Positions 52,518 to 62,470 of a stretch of DNA of 64,000 nucleotides are shown here, piece after piece. Numbering within the stretch: the stretch's first letter is position 1; every line of letters begins with the position of its first letter. Origin of the DNA: Paucibacter sp. KCTC 42545. Its GTDB lineage: Bacteria > Pseudomonadota > Gammaproteobacteria > Burkholderiales > Burkholderiaceae_C. The stretch covers positions 620,001 to 684,000 of the forward strand of contig NZ_CP013692.1 in assembly GCF_001477625.1 (NCBI RefSeq), written 5' to 3'. The notes under the pieces were generated by a model. The model made no database searches, had not been told where the DNA came from, and saw only the letters and a list, made by a program, of their open reading frames with translations. The position numbers were made by a program, and so were the translations under genes.

Positions 52518-55235
52518 ATGTCCGCGCAGCCACAGTCTTTTCTAGGCGCAGCCGCCACTGACACCGATTCGCTGGAAACCAAGGAATGGTTGGACGCGCT
52601 GTCCGCCGTGATTGGTGAAGAGGGTGGTGAGCGTGCGCATTTCTTGCTCGAAAGCCTGATCGATCATGCCCGCCAAGCCGGCATCGACGTGCCGTTCTCG
52701 GCCAATACGGCTTACGTCAACACCATTCCTGCCAACCAGGAAGTGCGTTGCCCCGGCAATATCGAAATCGAAAAGCGCCTGCGCGCCTATATGCGCTGGA
52801 ATGCCATGGCCATGGTGGTGCGGGCCAATCGCCTGAACCCGGCTGACGGCGGCGACCTGGGCGGCCATATCGGCTCCTTCGCCTCACTGGCTTCGATGTT
52901 GGGCGCCGGCTTCAACCATTTCTGGCATGCCGAGAGTGAAAACCACGGCGGCGATCTGCTCTATATCCAAGGCCACAGCGCGCCCGGCATCTATGCCCGC
53001 GCTTTCCTGGAAGGCCGCCTGTCCGAAGCGCAGCTCGACAACTTCCGCCAGGAAGTGGACGGCCAAGGCCTGTCCAGCTACCCGCATCCCAAGCTGATGC
53101 CCGAGTTCTGGCAGTTCCCCACCGTCTCAATGGGCTTGGGCCCTTTGATGGCCATCTACCAGGCGCGCTTCCTGAAGTATCTGCATGCTCGCGGCATTGC
53201 CAATACCGAGAACCGCAAGGTCTGGGCCTTTATGGGCGACGGCGAGATGGACGAGCCGGAATCGCTGGGCGCCATTGGCCTCGCCGCGCGCGAAGGTTTG
53301 GACAATCTGGTCTTCGTCATCAACTGCAATCTGCAGCGCCTGGACGGCCCAGTGCGCGGCAACGGCAAGATCATCCAAGAGCTGGAAGGCGAGTTCCGCG
53401 GCAGCGGCTGGAACGTCATCAAGCTGATCTGGGGCAAGGGCTGGGACGAGCTGCTGGCTCGCGACAAGAGCGGCAAGTTGAAGCAGCTGATGATGGAAAC
53501 CGTGGACGGTGACTATCAAGCCATGAAGGCCAATGACGGCGCCTTTGTGCGCAAGAACTTCTTCGGCAAGTACCCCGAGACCGCCAAGCTGGTCGAGCAC
53601 ATGAGCGACGAAGAGATCTTCGAGCTGCGCCGCGGTGGCCACCAGCCCGAGAAGGTCTTTGCTGCGTTCCATGCGGCCCACAACAACAACTCGGGTCAGC
53701 CCACGCTCTTGCTGGTCAAGACGGTTAAGGGCTATGGCATGGGCAAGGCCGGTGAAGGCAAGAACACCGTTCACCAGACCAAGAAACTGACGGATGAGGA
53801 CATCAAGTACATCCGCGACCGCTTCGGTATCCCGATTCCTGACAGCGAGCTGCCCAAGCTGCCGTACTACAAGCCGGCCGACGACACGCCCGAAATGCGC
53901 TATCTGCACGAGCGCCGTCAGGCCCTGGGCGGCTACCTGCCCAAGCGCCGCGTCAAGGCCGACGAGACCTTCACCGTTCCGCCCCTGAGCACCTTCCAAG
54001 CCGTGCTGGACGCGACCGCCGAAGGCCGTGAAATCTCGACTACCCAAGCCTATGTGCGCTTCCTGACGCAGCTGCTGCGCGACAAGGATCTGGGCCCGCG
54101 CACCGTGCCCATCCTGGTTGACGAAGCGCGCACCTTCGGCATGGAAGGCCTGTTCCGCCAGATCGGTATCTACAACCCCAAGGGTCAGCTCTACACGCCG
54201 GTCGACAAAGACCAGGTGATGTACTACCGCGAGGCCAAGGACGGCCAGATCCTGCAAGAAGGCATCAACGAAGCCGGCGGCATGGCCAGCTGGATCGCTG
54301 CGGCCACGAGCTACTCGACGAACAACCGGGTGATGATCCCGTTCTACGTCTACTACTCGATGTTCGGCTTCCAGCGCATCGGTGACCTGGCCTGGGCGGC
54401 CGGCGATATGCAAGCGCGCGGCTTCTTGCTGGGCGGCACCTCGGGCCGCACCACGCTGAACGGCGAAGGCCTGCAGCACGAAGATGGCCACAGCCACATT
54501 CTGGCCGGCACCATCCCCAACTGCGTGAGCTACGACCCGACCTTCGCGCACGAAGTGGCGGTGATCCTGCACAGCGGACTGAAGCGCATGGTGGAGAACC
54601 AAGAGAACATCTACTTCTACATCACCCTGCTGAACGAGAACTACCCCATGCCTGGCCTGCGTGCCGGCACGGAAGAGCAGATTCTGAAGGGCATGTATCT
54701 GCTGGATCCGGCTGCCGCTAACGCCGATGCCAAGCTGACGGTGAACCTGCTGGGCTCGGGCACCATCCTGCGCGAAAGCCTGGCCGCCAAGGACTTGCTG
54801 GAGCAGGACTGGGGCGTGGCCGCCAATGTGTGGAGCTGCCCAAGCTTCAACGAACTGGCCCGCGACGGCCAGGATGTGGAGCGCTACAACCTGCTGCACC
54901 CCACCGCCGAGCAACGCGTGTCCTTCGTGGCTCAGCAGCTGAGCCAGACCAGCGGCCCGGTGATTGCCTCGACCGACTATATGAAGAACTACGCGGAGCA
55001 GATCCGCGCCTACGTGCCGGCCGGTCGCACTTACAAGGTCTTGGGTACCGACGGCTTTGGCCGTTCGGACTTCCGCTCCAAGCTGCGTGAGCACTTCGAG
55101 ATCAACCGTCACTACATCGTGGTGGCCGCGCTGAATACCCTGGCCGACGAGGGCAAGCTGCCTAAGGCAAAGGTGGCCGAAGCGATCGCGAAGTACGGCA
55201 TCAAGGCTGACAAGATCAACCCTCTGTACGCATAA
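52518..55235 (+). CDS. aceE: Pyruvate dehydrogenase E1 component, homodimeric type
   Basis: A 905-residue E1 that decarboxylates pyruvate with thiamine diphosphate and reductively acetylates the E2 lipoyl group. The ThDP motif GDGEMDEPESLG to NCNLQRLDGP is clear near residue 235. Conserved segments SYPHPKLMPEFWQFPTVSMGLGP, GRTTLNGEGLQHEDGHS and YKVLGTDGFGRSD match the AceE type. ATG 52518 follows GGAGA. First gene of the aceE-aceF-lpdA operon. Confidence 0.97.
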   Translation: MSAQPQSFLGAAATDTDSLETKEWLDALSAVIGEEGGERAHFLLESLIDHARQAGIDVPFSANTAYVNTIPANQEVRCPGNIEIEKRLRAYMRWNAMAMVVRANRLNPADGGDLGGHIGSFASLASMLGAGFNHFWHAESENHGGDLLYIQGHSAPGIYARAFLEGRLSEAQLDNFRQEVDGQGLSSYPHPKLMPEFWQFPTVSMGLGPLMAIYQARFLKYLHARGIANTENRKVWAFMGDGEMDEPESLGAIGLAAREGLDNLVFVINCNLQRLDGPVRGNGKIIQELEGEFRGSGWNVIKLIWGKGWDELLARDKSGKLKQLMMETVDGDYQAMKANDGAFVRKNFFGKYPETAKLVEHMSDEEIFELRRGGHQPEKVFAAFHAAHNNNSGQPTLLLVKTVKGYGMGKAGEGKNTVHQTKKLTDEDIKYIRDRFGIPIPDSELPKLPYYKPADDTPEMRYLHERRQALGGYLPKRRVKADETFTVPPLSTFQAVLDATAEGREISTTQAYVRFLTQLLRDKDLGPRTVPILVDEARTFGMEGLFRQIGIYNPKGQLYTPVDKDQVMYYREAKDGQILQEGINEAGGMASWIAAATSYSTNNRVMIPFYVYYSMFGFQRIGDLAWAAGDMQARGFLLGGTSGRTTLNGEGLQHEDGHSHILAGTIPNCVSYDPTFAHEVAVILHSGLKRMVENQENIYFYITLLNENYPMPGLRAGTEEQILKGMYLLDPAAANADAKLTVNLLGSGTILRESLAAKDLLEQDWGVAANVWSCPSFNELARDGQDVERYNLLHPTAEQRVSFVAQQLSQTSGPVIASTDYMKNYAEQIRAYVPAGRTYKVLGTDGFGRSDFRSKLREHFEINRHYIVVAALNTLADEGKLPKAKVAEAIAKYGIKADKINPLYA

Positions 55236-55261
55236 CCCACCCCCGAAGCGCTGACGCGCCT

Positions 55262-55325
55262 CCCCCCTGATTTGAAAGAAGGGGGCAGAGCCCGACACGG
55301 ACCGGCAGAGCCGGATCCGTGGGCT
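55262..55325 (+). promoter_or_regulatory. Two stable hairpins between aceE and aceF
   Basis: A CCCCCC / GGGGG stem (55262-55285) is followed by a long imperfect hairpin 55289-55325 with arms AGCCC-ACGGA-CCGGC / GCCGG-ATCCGT-GGGCT. No T-run follows, so it is more likely an RNA processing/stability element than a full terminator. Confidence 0.5.
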
Positions 55326-55391
55326 CAGCTGGATGGATGCCCTGGCTTCGCCGGGCATGGCTTGCAAGCGATGAGTTAGTGGAGAACAAAC

Positions 55392-57089
55392 ATGGCATTG
55401 GTAGAAGTCAAGGTCCCGGACATCGGTGACGTCAAAGACGTGGCAGTGATTGAGCTGCTGGTCAAGGTGGGTGACACGGTCGCCCTGGAACAAAGCTTGA
55501 TCACCGTGGAGAGCGACAAGGCCTCCATGGAAATCCCGAGCACCCACGCCGGTGTGGTGAAGGAGATCAAGGTCGCCATCGGCGACAAGGTCAATGAAGG
55601 TAGTTTGGTGCTGCTGGTGGAAGCTGCCGGTGCAGCAACTGCTGCCGCTGCGCCCGCGCCTGCCGTGGCGGCAGCGCCTGTTGCCGCCCCTGCGCCCGTC
55701 GCCGCCGCGCCGGTCGCTGCTGCAGCTGCCAGCAGCTTCATCGAAGTCGTGGTGCCCGACATCGGCGACTTCGACTCGGTCGCCGTCATCGAGGTCTTCG
55801 TCAAGGTGGGTGACACCATCAAGATGGAGCAAAGCCTGGTCACCGTGGAGAGCGATAAGGCCTCCATGGAGATCCCTAGCTCGCACGCTGGCGTGATCCG
55901 CGAACTCAAGGTCAAGCTGGGCGACAAGATCGCCAAGGGGTCGCTGCTGGCTGTCGTGGAAGTGGCGGGTGCTGCTACGCCTGCACCGGCCGCCGCGCCT
56001 GTTGCTGCAGCCGCTGCACCCGTGGCTGCTGCAGCTCCGGCTGCCGCTGCTGTCGCCGCCCCGGTGGTAGCAACTGCCAGCGTGGCCATGCCCGCTGCTG
56101 CACACAACCCCACCGTTGCCCCCACGGGCAAGTTGCCTCACGCCTCGCCCAGCATCCGCCGCCTGGCGCGTGAGCTGGGTGTGCCGCTGACGGAAGTTGC
56201 CGGCAGCGGCATGAAGGGCCGCATCACCGAGCAAGACGTGCAAGGCTTTGTGAAGAGCGTGATGAGCGGTGCGGTGCAGACCTTGGCACAAAAGGCTGCG
56301 GCACCTGCTGCTTCGGCCAACGCTTCGGGCGGCGCCTTCCCCGGCCTGCTGCCCTGGCCCAAGGTGGACTTCGAGAAGTTCGGCGCGGTCGAGCGCAAGG
56401 ACATGTCGCGCATCAAGAAAATCTCGGGCGCCAATCTGCATCGCAACTGGGTGGTCATCCCGCATGTGACCAACCACGACGATGCCGACATCACCGAGCT
56501 CGAAGCCTTCCGCGTTCAAACGAACAAGGAAAACGAGAAGAACCCGGCCGCCGTCAAGGTCACGATGCTGGCCTTCATGATCAAGGCCGCCGTGGCTGCC
56601 TTGAAGAAGTTCCCCGAGTTCAATGCCTCGCTGGAAGGTGAAGGCGACGCGCAAAAGTTGGTGCTGAAGAAGTACTACAACATCGGCTTCGCGGCGGACA
56701 CGCCCAATGGCTTGGTGGTGCCGGTGATCAAGGATGCCGACAAGAAGGGCATCTTCGAGATCAGCGCCGAGATGGGCGAGCTGGCCAAGAAGGCCCGCGA
56801 CGGCAAGCTGGGTCCCGCAGAGATGAGCGGTGGCTGCTTCACGATCTCTTCCCTGGGTGGCATCGGTGGCCGCTACTTCACACCCATCATCAATGCGCCT
56901 GAAGTGGCCATCATGGGTGTGTGCAAGAGCCAGATCGAGCCCAAGTGGGATGGCAAGGCTTTCCAGCCGCGCCTGATGCTGCCGCTGAGCCTGAGCTGGG
57001 ATCACCGCGTGATCGACGGCGCTGCAGCCGCGCGCTTCAACGTCTATTTCGCATCGCTGCTGGCGGACTTCCGCCGGATTGTTCTTTGA
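55392..57089 (+). CDS. aceF: Pyruvate dehydrogenase E2, dihydrolipoyl acetyltransferase
   Basis: A 565-residue E2 with two N-terminal lipoyl domains (Lys43 and Lys156, each in [10 protein letters not shown]), Ala/Pro-rich linkers, a peripheral subunit-binding domain ([31 protein letters not shown], about residues 255-290) and a C-terminal catalytic domain ending in [17 protein letters not shown] with the catalytic His. It forms the multimeric core. GGAG precedes ATG 55392. Confidence 0.97.
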   Translation: MALVEVKVPDIGDVKDVAVIELLVKVGDTVALEQSLITVESDKASMEIPSTHAGVVKEIKVAIGDKVNEGSLVLLVEAAGAATAAAAPAPAVAAAPVAAPAPVAAAPVAAAAASSFIEVVVPDIGDFDSVAVIEVFVKVGDTIKMEQSLVTVESDKASMEIPSSHAGVIRELKVKLGDKIAKGSLLAVVEVAGAATPAPAAAPVAAAAAPVAAAAPAAAAVAAPVVATASVAMPAAAHNPTVAPTGKLPHASPSIRRLARELGVPLTEVAGSGMKGRITEQDVQGFVKSVMSGAVQTLAQKAAAPAASANASGGAFPGLLPWPKVDFEKFGAVERKDMSRIKKISGANLHRNWVVIPHVTNHDDADITELEAFRVQTNKENEKNPAAVKVTMLAFMIKAAVAALKKFPEFNASLEGEGDAQKLVLKKYYNIGFAADTPNGLVVPVIKDADKKGIFEISAEMGELAKKARDGKLGPAEMSGGCFTISSLGGIGGRYFTPIINAPEVAIMGVCKSQIEPKWDGKAFQPRLMLPLSLSWDHRVIDGAAAARFNVYFASLLADFRRIVL

Positions 57090-57103
57090 TCGGGGGCTGA
57101 GTC

Positions 57104-58945
57104 ATGGCACAAGTGAATGTTCTCGTTCCTGATATTGGCGACGTCAAAGACGTGGCCGTGATCGAGTTGCTGGTCAAGGTGGGCGACACCGTGGCTGTGG
57201 AGCAAAGCCTGATCACGGTTGAGTCCGACAAGGCCTCGATGGAAATCCCGTCCTCGCACGCCGGTGTGGTGGCGGAGATCAAAATCGCCCTGGGCGACAA
57301 GGTCAACCAGGGCAGCGTGATCCTGGTGCTGGAAGCGGCTGCTGCGGGGACTGTCAACGCCCCTGCGCCTGCAGTGGCGGCCGCGCCTGCTCCCGCGCAA
57401 GCCGCACCTGTTGCCGCCCCAGTCGCTGCGCCGGCAGCTGTCGTCGCCGCCGCAGCCAGCTACAGCGGCAGTGCCGATCTGCATTGCGATCTGCTGGTGC
57501 TCGGCGCCGGCCCTGGCGGCTATTCGGCGGCCTTCCGCGCGGCCGATCTGGGCCTCAATGTCGTCTTGGTGGAGCGTTATGCCACCCTGGGCGGCGTTTG
57601 CCTGAACGTGGGTTGCATCCCGTCCAAGGCCTTGCTGCATGTGGCGGCGGTGATGGACGAGGTCTCGCACTTGGGCGATCTGGGCGTGGACTTCGGTGCG
57701 CCCACCGTCAATGTGGACAAGCTGCGCGGCCACAAGGAAAAGGTCATCGGCAAGCTGACCGGCGGCCTGGCGGCCATGGCCAAGATGCGCAAGGTCACCA
57801 CCGTGCGCGGCTACGGCCATTTCCTCGACGCCAATCATGTGGAAGTCGAAGAAACCACCGGTGCTGCGCAAGAGAAGACCGGCGCCAAGAAGACCATCCA
57901 CTTCAAGCAGGCCATCATCGCGGCCGGCTCGCAAGCTGTGCGTTTGCCTTTCCTTCCGGATGACGAGCGCATCGTTGATTCGACCGGCGCGCTGGCGTTG
58001 AAGGGCACGCCCAAGAAGATGTTGATCATCGGCGGCGGCATCATCGGCCTGGAAATGGGCACGGTCTACAGCACCCTGGGCGCCCGCCTGGACGTGGTGG
58101 AAATGCTGGACGGCCTGATGCAAGGCGCTGACCGCGATCTGGTCAAGGTCTGGCAGAAGATGAACGCCAAGCGCTTCGACAACATCATGTTGAAGACCAA
58201 GACCGTCGGCGCCACCTCCACGCCTGAGGGCATCAAGGTGCAGTTCGAAGGCCTGGACGGGACCAAGAGCGAAGGCGTCTACGACCTGGTCTTGCAGGCC
58301 GTGGGCCGCACGCCCAATGGTAAAAAGATCGCCGCCGACAAGGCCGGTGTGGCCGTGACCGACCGTGGCTTCATCAACGTCGATGTGCAGATGCGCACCA
58401 ATGTGCCCCATATCTTCGCCATCGGCGATGTTGTGGGTCAGCCCATGCTGGCGCACAAGGCGGTGCATGAGGCCCATGTGGCGGCCGAAGTCGCCGCCGG
58501 TGCCATCCTGGGTGACGCCCATCTGTCCAAGAGCCAGTTCGACGCCCGCGTGATTCCGAGCGTGGCCTACACCGACCCTGAAGTGGCGTGGGTGGGTCTG
58601 ACCGAAGACCAAGCCAAGGCCCAAGGCATCAAGGTCAAGAAGGGTCTGTTCCCCTGGACGGCGTCTGGCCGCGCGATTGCCAACGGCCGCGACGAAGGCT
58701 TCACCAAGCTGCTGTTTGATGACTCGCCGGAAGCCCATGGCCACGGCAAGATCCTGGGCGGCGGCATCGTCGGCACCCACGCCGGCGACATGATTGGCGA
58801 GATTGCACTCGCCATCGAAATGGGCGCCGACGCCGTGGACATCGGCAAGACCATTCACCCGCACCCCACGCTGGGCGAAAGCATCGGCATGGCGGCGGAA
58901 GTGGCGCATGGCTCTTGCACCGACTTGCCACCAGCGAAGAAGTAA
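57104..58945 (+). CDS. lpdA: Dihydrolipoamide dehydrogenase (E3) with N-terminal lipoyl domain
   Basis: A 613-residue E3, longer than the usual 470 because residues 1-85 are a lipoyl domain (Lys43) almost identical to the first domain of AceF, joined by an Ala/Pro linker (about 85-120). The FAD domain begins [15 protein letters not shown]. The redox pair is C166/C171 in [13 protein letters not shown]. The NAD domain has [17 protein letters not shown], and the interface [18 protein letters not shown]. The final [15 protein letters not shown]is-Glu pair is present. Fusions like this are known in betaproteobacteria such as Cupriavidus. Confidence 0.97.
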   Translation: MAQVNVLVPDIGDVKDVAVIELLVKVGDTVAVEQSLITVESDKASMEIPSSHAGVVAEIKIALGDKVNQGSVILVLEAAAAGTVNAPAPAVAAAPAPAQAAPVAAPVAAPAAVVAAAASYSGSADLHCDLLVLGAGPGGYSAAFRAADLGLNVVLVERYATLGGVCLNVGCIPSKALLHVAAVMDEVSHLGDLGVDFGAPTVNVDKLRGHKEKVIGKLTGGLAAMAKMRKVTTVRGYGHFLDANHVEVEETTGAAQEKTGAKKTIHFKQAIIAAGSQAVRLPFLPDDERIVDSTGALALKGTPKKMLIIGGGIIGLEMGTVYSTLGARLDVVEMLDGLMQGADRDLVKVWQKMNAKRFDNIMLKTKTVGATSTPEGIKVQFEGLDGTKSEGVYDLVLQAVGRTPNGKKIAADKAGVAVTDRGFINVDVQMRTNVPHIFAIGDVVGQPMLAHKAVHEAHVAAEVAAGAILGDAHLSKSQFDARVIPSVAYTDPEVAWVGLTEDQAKAQGIKVKKGLFPWTASGRAIANGRDEGFTKLLFDDSPEAHGHGKILGGGIVGTHAGDMIGEIALAIEMGADAVDIGKTIHPHPTLGESIGMAAEVAHGSCTDLPPAKK

Positions 58946-58967
58946 GCGCGCTTTTTTTCGCAGCGGC

Positions 58968-59003
58968 AGAAAAGCCCGGACCGGCAACGGTTCGGGCTTT
59001 TTC
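58968..59003 (+). terminator. Rho-independent terminator of the pyruvate dehydrogenase operon
   Basis: AAAAGCCCG-GACCG-GCAA-CGGTT-CGGGCTTTTT is a strong stem with T-run about 25 bases after the lpdA stop. Confidence 0.9.
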
Positions 59004-59164
59004 TTTGGTGTTCGCGTCAAGGGAGTGCTTCGATCTTGCCCGTGATTCGGCTGCCTTGGGCGGCGCGCCGCGCCGGGTAGGCTACGGGCAAACACTCGCT
59101 TGGCGGGGCTATCGCCAAGGCACAGAATGCGGGCGGAATTGCTGCCCTAGCCTTGGAGGCCTTG

Positions 59165-60052
59165 ATGAATCGATGGCTAAAACGTGGTGCGTGGCTGGTC
59201 GTGATCCTGCTGCTGGGGCTGGGGGCCTTGGTGGCTGCCGGGTTGTTATTGGGTGAGCAGCGCGCAGCCCGCCGCTTGGACATCATGGTGGCGCCGGTCG
59301 CCTTGCGCAGCGATGCTGCCGCCATCGAACGCGGCGCGTATCTGTATGGCTCGCGTGGCTGTGTTGACTGCCATGGTGCCAATGGTGCTGGGGCCACGCT
59401 GGCCGACGACGGCAAGGGCCTCAAATTGGCATGGCCCAATCTCACCACGGGCAGCCCGCGCATGGCGGCCTATCAAGCGGTGGACTGGGTGCGCAGCATT
59501 CGCCACGGGGTGGGCACCGATGGTCGGGCGCTGCGCCTGATGCCGAGCGAAGACTACAACCGGCTGACCGATGCGGATCTGGCCAGCTTGGTCGCCTATG
59601 TGCGCCAGTTTCCCGCGCAGACGGGGCGTGAGCAGGGCATCATCCAGCTGCCTTTGCCGGGCCGGGTGATGTACGGCCTGGGCAAGATTCCCGAGGCGGC
59701 GATGAAGATCGACCACAGCTTGCCGCCTTCCACACCGGTGGCCGAGGGCGTGAGCGTCGAGCATGGCGCCTATATCGCCCAGATGTGTGTGGGCTGCCAT
59801 CGTGTTGGCCTGCGGGGCGGCAACATCGTTGGCGCGCCGCCCGACTGGCCGGCCGCTGCGCGCCTCGCCCCGGGCGAGGGCAGTGTGATGCCGCTCTATC
59901 AAAGCGCAGACGTCTTCTTGGCCATGATGCGCAGCGGCAAGCGGGAGGACGGCAGCACGATTGCGGTGATGCCGTTCTCGTCCTTGAAGACCATGAATGA
60001 CACCGATCTCCGTGCGCTTCATCTCTACCTGAAGCAGCTCACTGCGTCTTAA
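59165..60052 (+). CDS. Membrane-anchored diheme cytochrome c
   Basis: A 295-residue protein with an N-terminal anchor helix (about residues 9-30) and two class I heme sites: C66-VD-C-H70 and C208-VG-C-H212, each followed by G-rich loops. Met ligands are plausible in LRLMPSEDY and IAVMPFSS. Such proteins resemble the cytochrome subunits of alcohol/aldehyde dehydrogenases. No dehydrogenase gene is adjacent. ATG 59165 follows GGAGG. Confidence 0.9.
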   Translation: MNRWLKRGAWLVVILLLGLGALVAAGLLLGEQRAARRLDIMVAPVALRSDAAAIERGAYLYGSRGCVDCHGANGAGATLADDGKGLKLAWPNLTTGSPRMAAYQAVDWVRSIRHGVGTDGRALRLMPSEDYNRLTDADLASLVAYVRQFPAQTGREQGIIQLPLPGRVMYGLGKIPEAAMKIDHSLPPSTPVAEGVSVEHGAYIAQMCVGCHRVGLRGGNIVGAPPDWPAAARLAPGEGSVMPLYQSADVFLAMMRSGKREDGSTIAVMPFSSLKTMNDTDLRALHLYLKQLTAS

Positions 60053-60126
60053 CCGCTGAGGCGTGGCGGGCAGGGCGGCCTCATCGCTCGTCTGCTCGCA
60101 AGTCGAGCTTTTCTGACTGATCCCTC

Positions 60127-60159
60127 CAAGCCCGAACTGGCAACGGTTCGGGCTTTTTG
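60127..60159 (+). terminator. Rho-independent terminator after the cytochrome c gene
   Basis: AAGCCCGAAC-TGGCAAC-GGTTCGGGCTTTTT, a strong stem plus T-run. It shares about 30 bases of near-identical sequence, including downstream flank, with the terminator at 58968. Confidence 0.88.
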
Positions 60160-60223
60160 CTTTGGCGTTGTTGAAGTGTGCGTAGTGAATGGCCGCGCGC
60201 TTGTGCAGGCCAAAGCCCTGGTC

Positions 60224-60258
60224 GCTGATTGCTGATTGCTGATTGCTGATTGCTGATC
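60224..60258. repeat. Heptanucleotide tandem repeat, five copies
   Basis: Four exact copies of GCTGATT and a fifth, GCTGATC. Intergenic, about 270 bases before the M4 protease start. Confidence 0.93.
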
Positions 60259-60529
60259 GCACCGTGGGCGTGGCCTGTGCAGCCCGCCAAGTGCCGTCAA
60301 AAATCGGAATTAGGAGCTGAGCTGCCTGGCACAGACCGGCGCCACAAACAAGCTGTCAGAGCTGACAGCACGAAATTGTGTCGATTGGATAACAGGAGGC
60401 CCCGGGCTAGGGAAAGACTGGATGTCTGCGTTTGGGCGCCAGTCGCACATTTATTTCTTGTCGTCGCGGTGACCCTATCCCGGCCATTGGCGGCGGCAAG
60501 CTTCATCCCTCTACCCGGAGCACAGCCGT

Positions 60530-62137
60530 ATGAACTCCCTTTCTCCCAAGGTCCAAACCCGTAGCAAGCAAACAGCCGTCACCCTTGCCCTTGGCATATT
60601 GATGATGGGTGTTGGCACAGGCGCCGCCGCCCAATCGCAAAGCCTGGAGGCGGCGAAATCCGCCTCCGTCATCAATAACGCGCTGACGCATATCGAGCGC
60701 TTCCAAGGCCGCAGCCTGCATGGTGCCGACCAGAGCTACAAGATCCGCGATGTGCTCATCGACGCCGATGGCGCCAGCCACACCCGCTTTGATCGCCACT
60801 ACAAAGGCTTGCGCGTCTTGGGCGGCGACCTGATCGTGCATGGCGGCCGCCAAGGCGCCTTGCAAGACATTCGCCATACCTTGCGCCAGAACCTCAACCT
60901 CACGACCAAGCCGGGCGTCAGCGCCAACGAGGCCCTTCGCCTGAGCAGCGCCAAGCATGGCAGCGACAACCAGGGCCAAAGCCCTGAGCTGATGATTTAC
61001 GCGCGCGGCGACCAGCCCCGCCTGGCCTGGGAAGTGCGCGCTTTCAGCACCAAGGCCGATGGCACGCCCAGCGAGATGCATGTCATCGTCGATGCCCACA
61101 CTGGCGCACAGCTCGATGCTTGGGACGACATCCATACCGGCGCTGCGGCCGGCACGGGCAAGAGCTTTTTCAGCGGCAATGTGGCCCTGACCACCAACTC
61201 CCTCACCAGTGGTTTCGAGCTGCGCGACCCCACGCGCGGCAATCAGTACACCCTCAATATGAAGAACCGCACCTCGGGCGGCACCATCTTCACCGATGCT
61301 GACAATGTCTGGGGCAACAACACCGTGAGCGACACCGCCACCATCGGCGTGGACGCCCAGTACGGCACCGCGGTGACCTGGGACTACTACAAGAATGTGC
61401 ACGGCCGCAACGGCATCGCCAATGACGGCAAGGGCGCCTACAACCGGGTGCATTACAGCCGCAACTACAACAACGCCTATTGGTCCGACTCGTGCTTTTG
61501 CATGACCTACGGCGACGGTGATGGCACCCGGTACAACCCCTTCGACTCCTTGGATGTGGCCGGACATGAGATGACGCACGGCGTCACCTCACGCACTGCC
61601 AATCTGACCTACTCCGGCGAGTCGGGCGGTTTGAACGAAGCCACCAGCGACATCTTCGGCACCATGGTCGAGTTCTATGCCAATAACGCCAGCGACCCCG
61701 GCGACTACCTGATTGGCGAGCGCTTGCCCAAGGCCGGTGGCTATCTGCGCAGCATGATCAAGCCAAGCGCTGACGGCGCTTCGGCCGACTGCTGGTATTC
61801 GGGTGTCGGCAGCCTGGACGTGCATTACAGCTCGGGCGTGGCCAACCATCTGTTCTTCATCCTGGCCGAAGGCACGAATAGCAGCTATGGCCAGAGCCCC
61901 ACTTGCGTGGCCGGTAACACCCGCGTGGCCACCGGCAGTGCGGTGCTGACCGGCATCGGCCGCGATGCCGCCGCCAAGATTTGGTACCGCGCACTGACCA
62001 CCAAGATGACCTCCAACACCAACTATGCCGGCGCCCGCGCTGCCACCTTGGCAGCGGCAGCCGAACTGGTGGGCACGCTGGGGACCGACTACTCGGCCAA
62101 AGTGGCCGCGGCTTGGAGCGCGGTTGGTGTGAACTGA
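60530..62137 (+). CDS. M4 family (thermolysin-like) secreted metalloprotease
   Basis: A 535-residue preproenzyme. Signal peptide about residues 1-35. The propeptide (about 36-205) has FTP/PepSY-like parts including RFDRHYKGLRVLGGDLIVH and VIVDAHTGAQLDAWD. The mature domain has zinc ligands H346 and H350 in HEMTHG with Glu347, third ligand Glu370 in GGLNEATSD, and the catalytic His in DVHYSSGVANH. This is a complete thermolysin/elastase-type enzyme. GGAG precedes the ATG. It is followed by a terminator. Confidence 0.95.
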   Translation: MNSLSPKVQTRSKQTAVTLALGILMMGVGTGAAAQSQSLEAAKSASVINNALTHIERFQGRSLHGADQSYKIRDVLIDADGASHTRFDRHYKGLRVLGGDLIVHGGRQGALQDIRHTLRQNLNLTTKPGVSANEALRLSSAKHGSDNQGQSPELMIYARGDQPRLAWEVRAFSTKADGTPSEMHVIVDAHTGAQLDAWDDIHTGAAAGTGKSFFSGNVALTTNSLTSGFELRDPTRGNQYTLNMKNRTSGGTIFTDADNVWGNNTVSDTATIGVDAQYGTAVTWDYYKNVHGRNGIANDGKGAYNRVHYSRNYNNAYWSDSCFCMTYGDGDGTRYNPFDSLDVAGHEMTHGVTSRTANLTYSGESGGLNEATSDIFGTMVEFYANNASDPGDYLIGERLPKAGGYLRSMIKPSADGASADCWYSGVGSLDVHYSSGVANHLFFILAEGTNSSYGQSPTCVAGNTRVATGSAVLTGIGRDAAAKIWYRALTTKMTSNTNYAGARAATLAAAAELVGTLGTDYSAKVAAAWSAVGVN

Positions 62138-62470
62138 CGGCGCCCACATGGCGTAGCGAAGGGGCGGGTGGGCCTGGCCTGCCCCTTTTTCTTTTCAGCC
62201 TGCGTTGGCGCCGGTGAGTGCAATGTGCAAGCGGGGTTCACCGTGGCCCATGTCTGGCTGCCCCCTGTTTGCCGCCGTATGCAAGTCGAATTGGCCCTGC
62301 GAGCCAAGACCATGGCTTTGCGGTCTTGCTGCGCTGCAGCGCAGGGATTCCCCGCAGCAATGCCCTGGGGCCCGGTGCTAATGTCATTGCGCTTCGGCAT
62401 GGCGTCTGGCAGCACGGCTGGCTTCGGGCGCTCTTTTCCTTTCGAAAATCAATCGTTCAAGGAGACAAAG
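62138..62470. other. Intergenic region between the M4 protease and SGNH hydrolase genes
   Basis: About 330 bases with the M4 terminator at its start and presumably the SGNH hydrolase promoter near its end. The plus-strand frame continues open upstream of 62471, but AAGGAGAC just before that ATG and the signal peptide argue for non-coding. Confidence 0.6.
62159..62194 (+). terminator. Rho-independent terminator after the M4 protease gene
   Basis: AAGGGGC, 15-base loop, GCCCCTT followed by TTTC and TTTT, about 22 bases after the stop codon. Confidence 0.8.

Larger units (their letters stand above)
60053..60529. other. Intergenic region with terminator and 7-base tandem repeat
   Basis: About 475 bases between the cytochrome and M4 protease genes. 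It holds a terminator (60127-60159) and a tandem repeat (60224-60258), listed separately. The protease promoter should lie in 60300-60520. No gene is seen. Confidence 0.6.

Noticed and set aside
55650..56100. Ala/Pro low-complexity stretches as a repeat element
   Set aside because: These are the flexible linkers expected between lipoyl and binding domains of E2; the same holds near 57350-57450 in E3.
53127..57005. Very long open frame (over 1290 codons) on the minus strand across aceE and aceF
   Set aside because: It is antisense to two certain genes in GC-rich DNA; the translation is His/Gln/Val-rich with no domain and shows the usual codon-shadow pattern.
57044..59095. Long minus-strand open frame across lpdA
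   Set aside because: Antisense shadow of a certain gene; no ribosome site, no recognisable domain.
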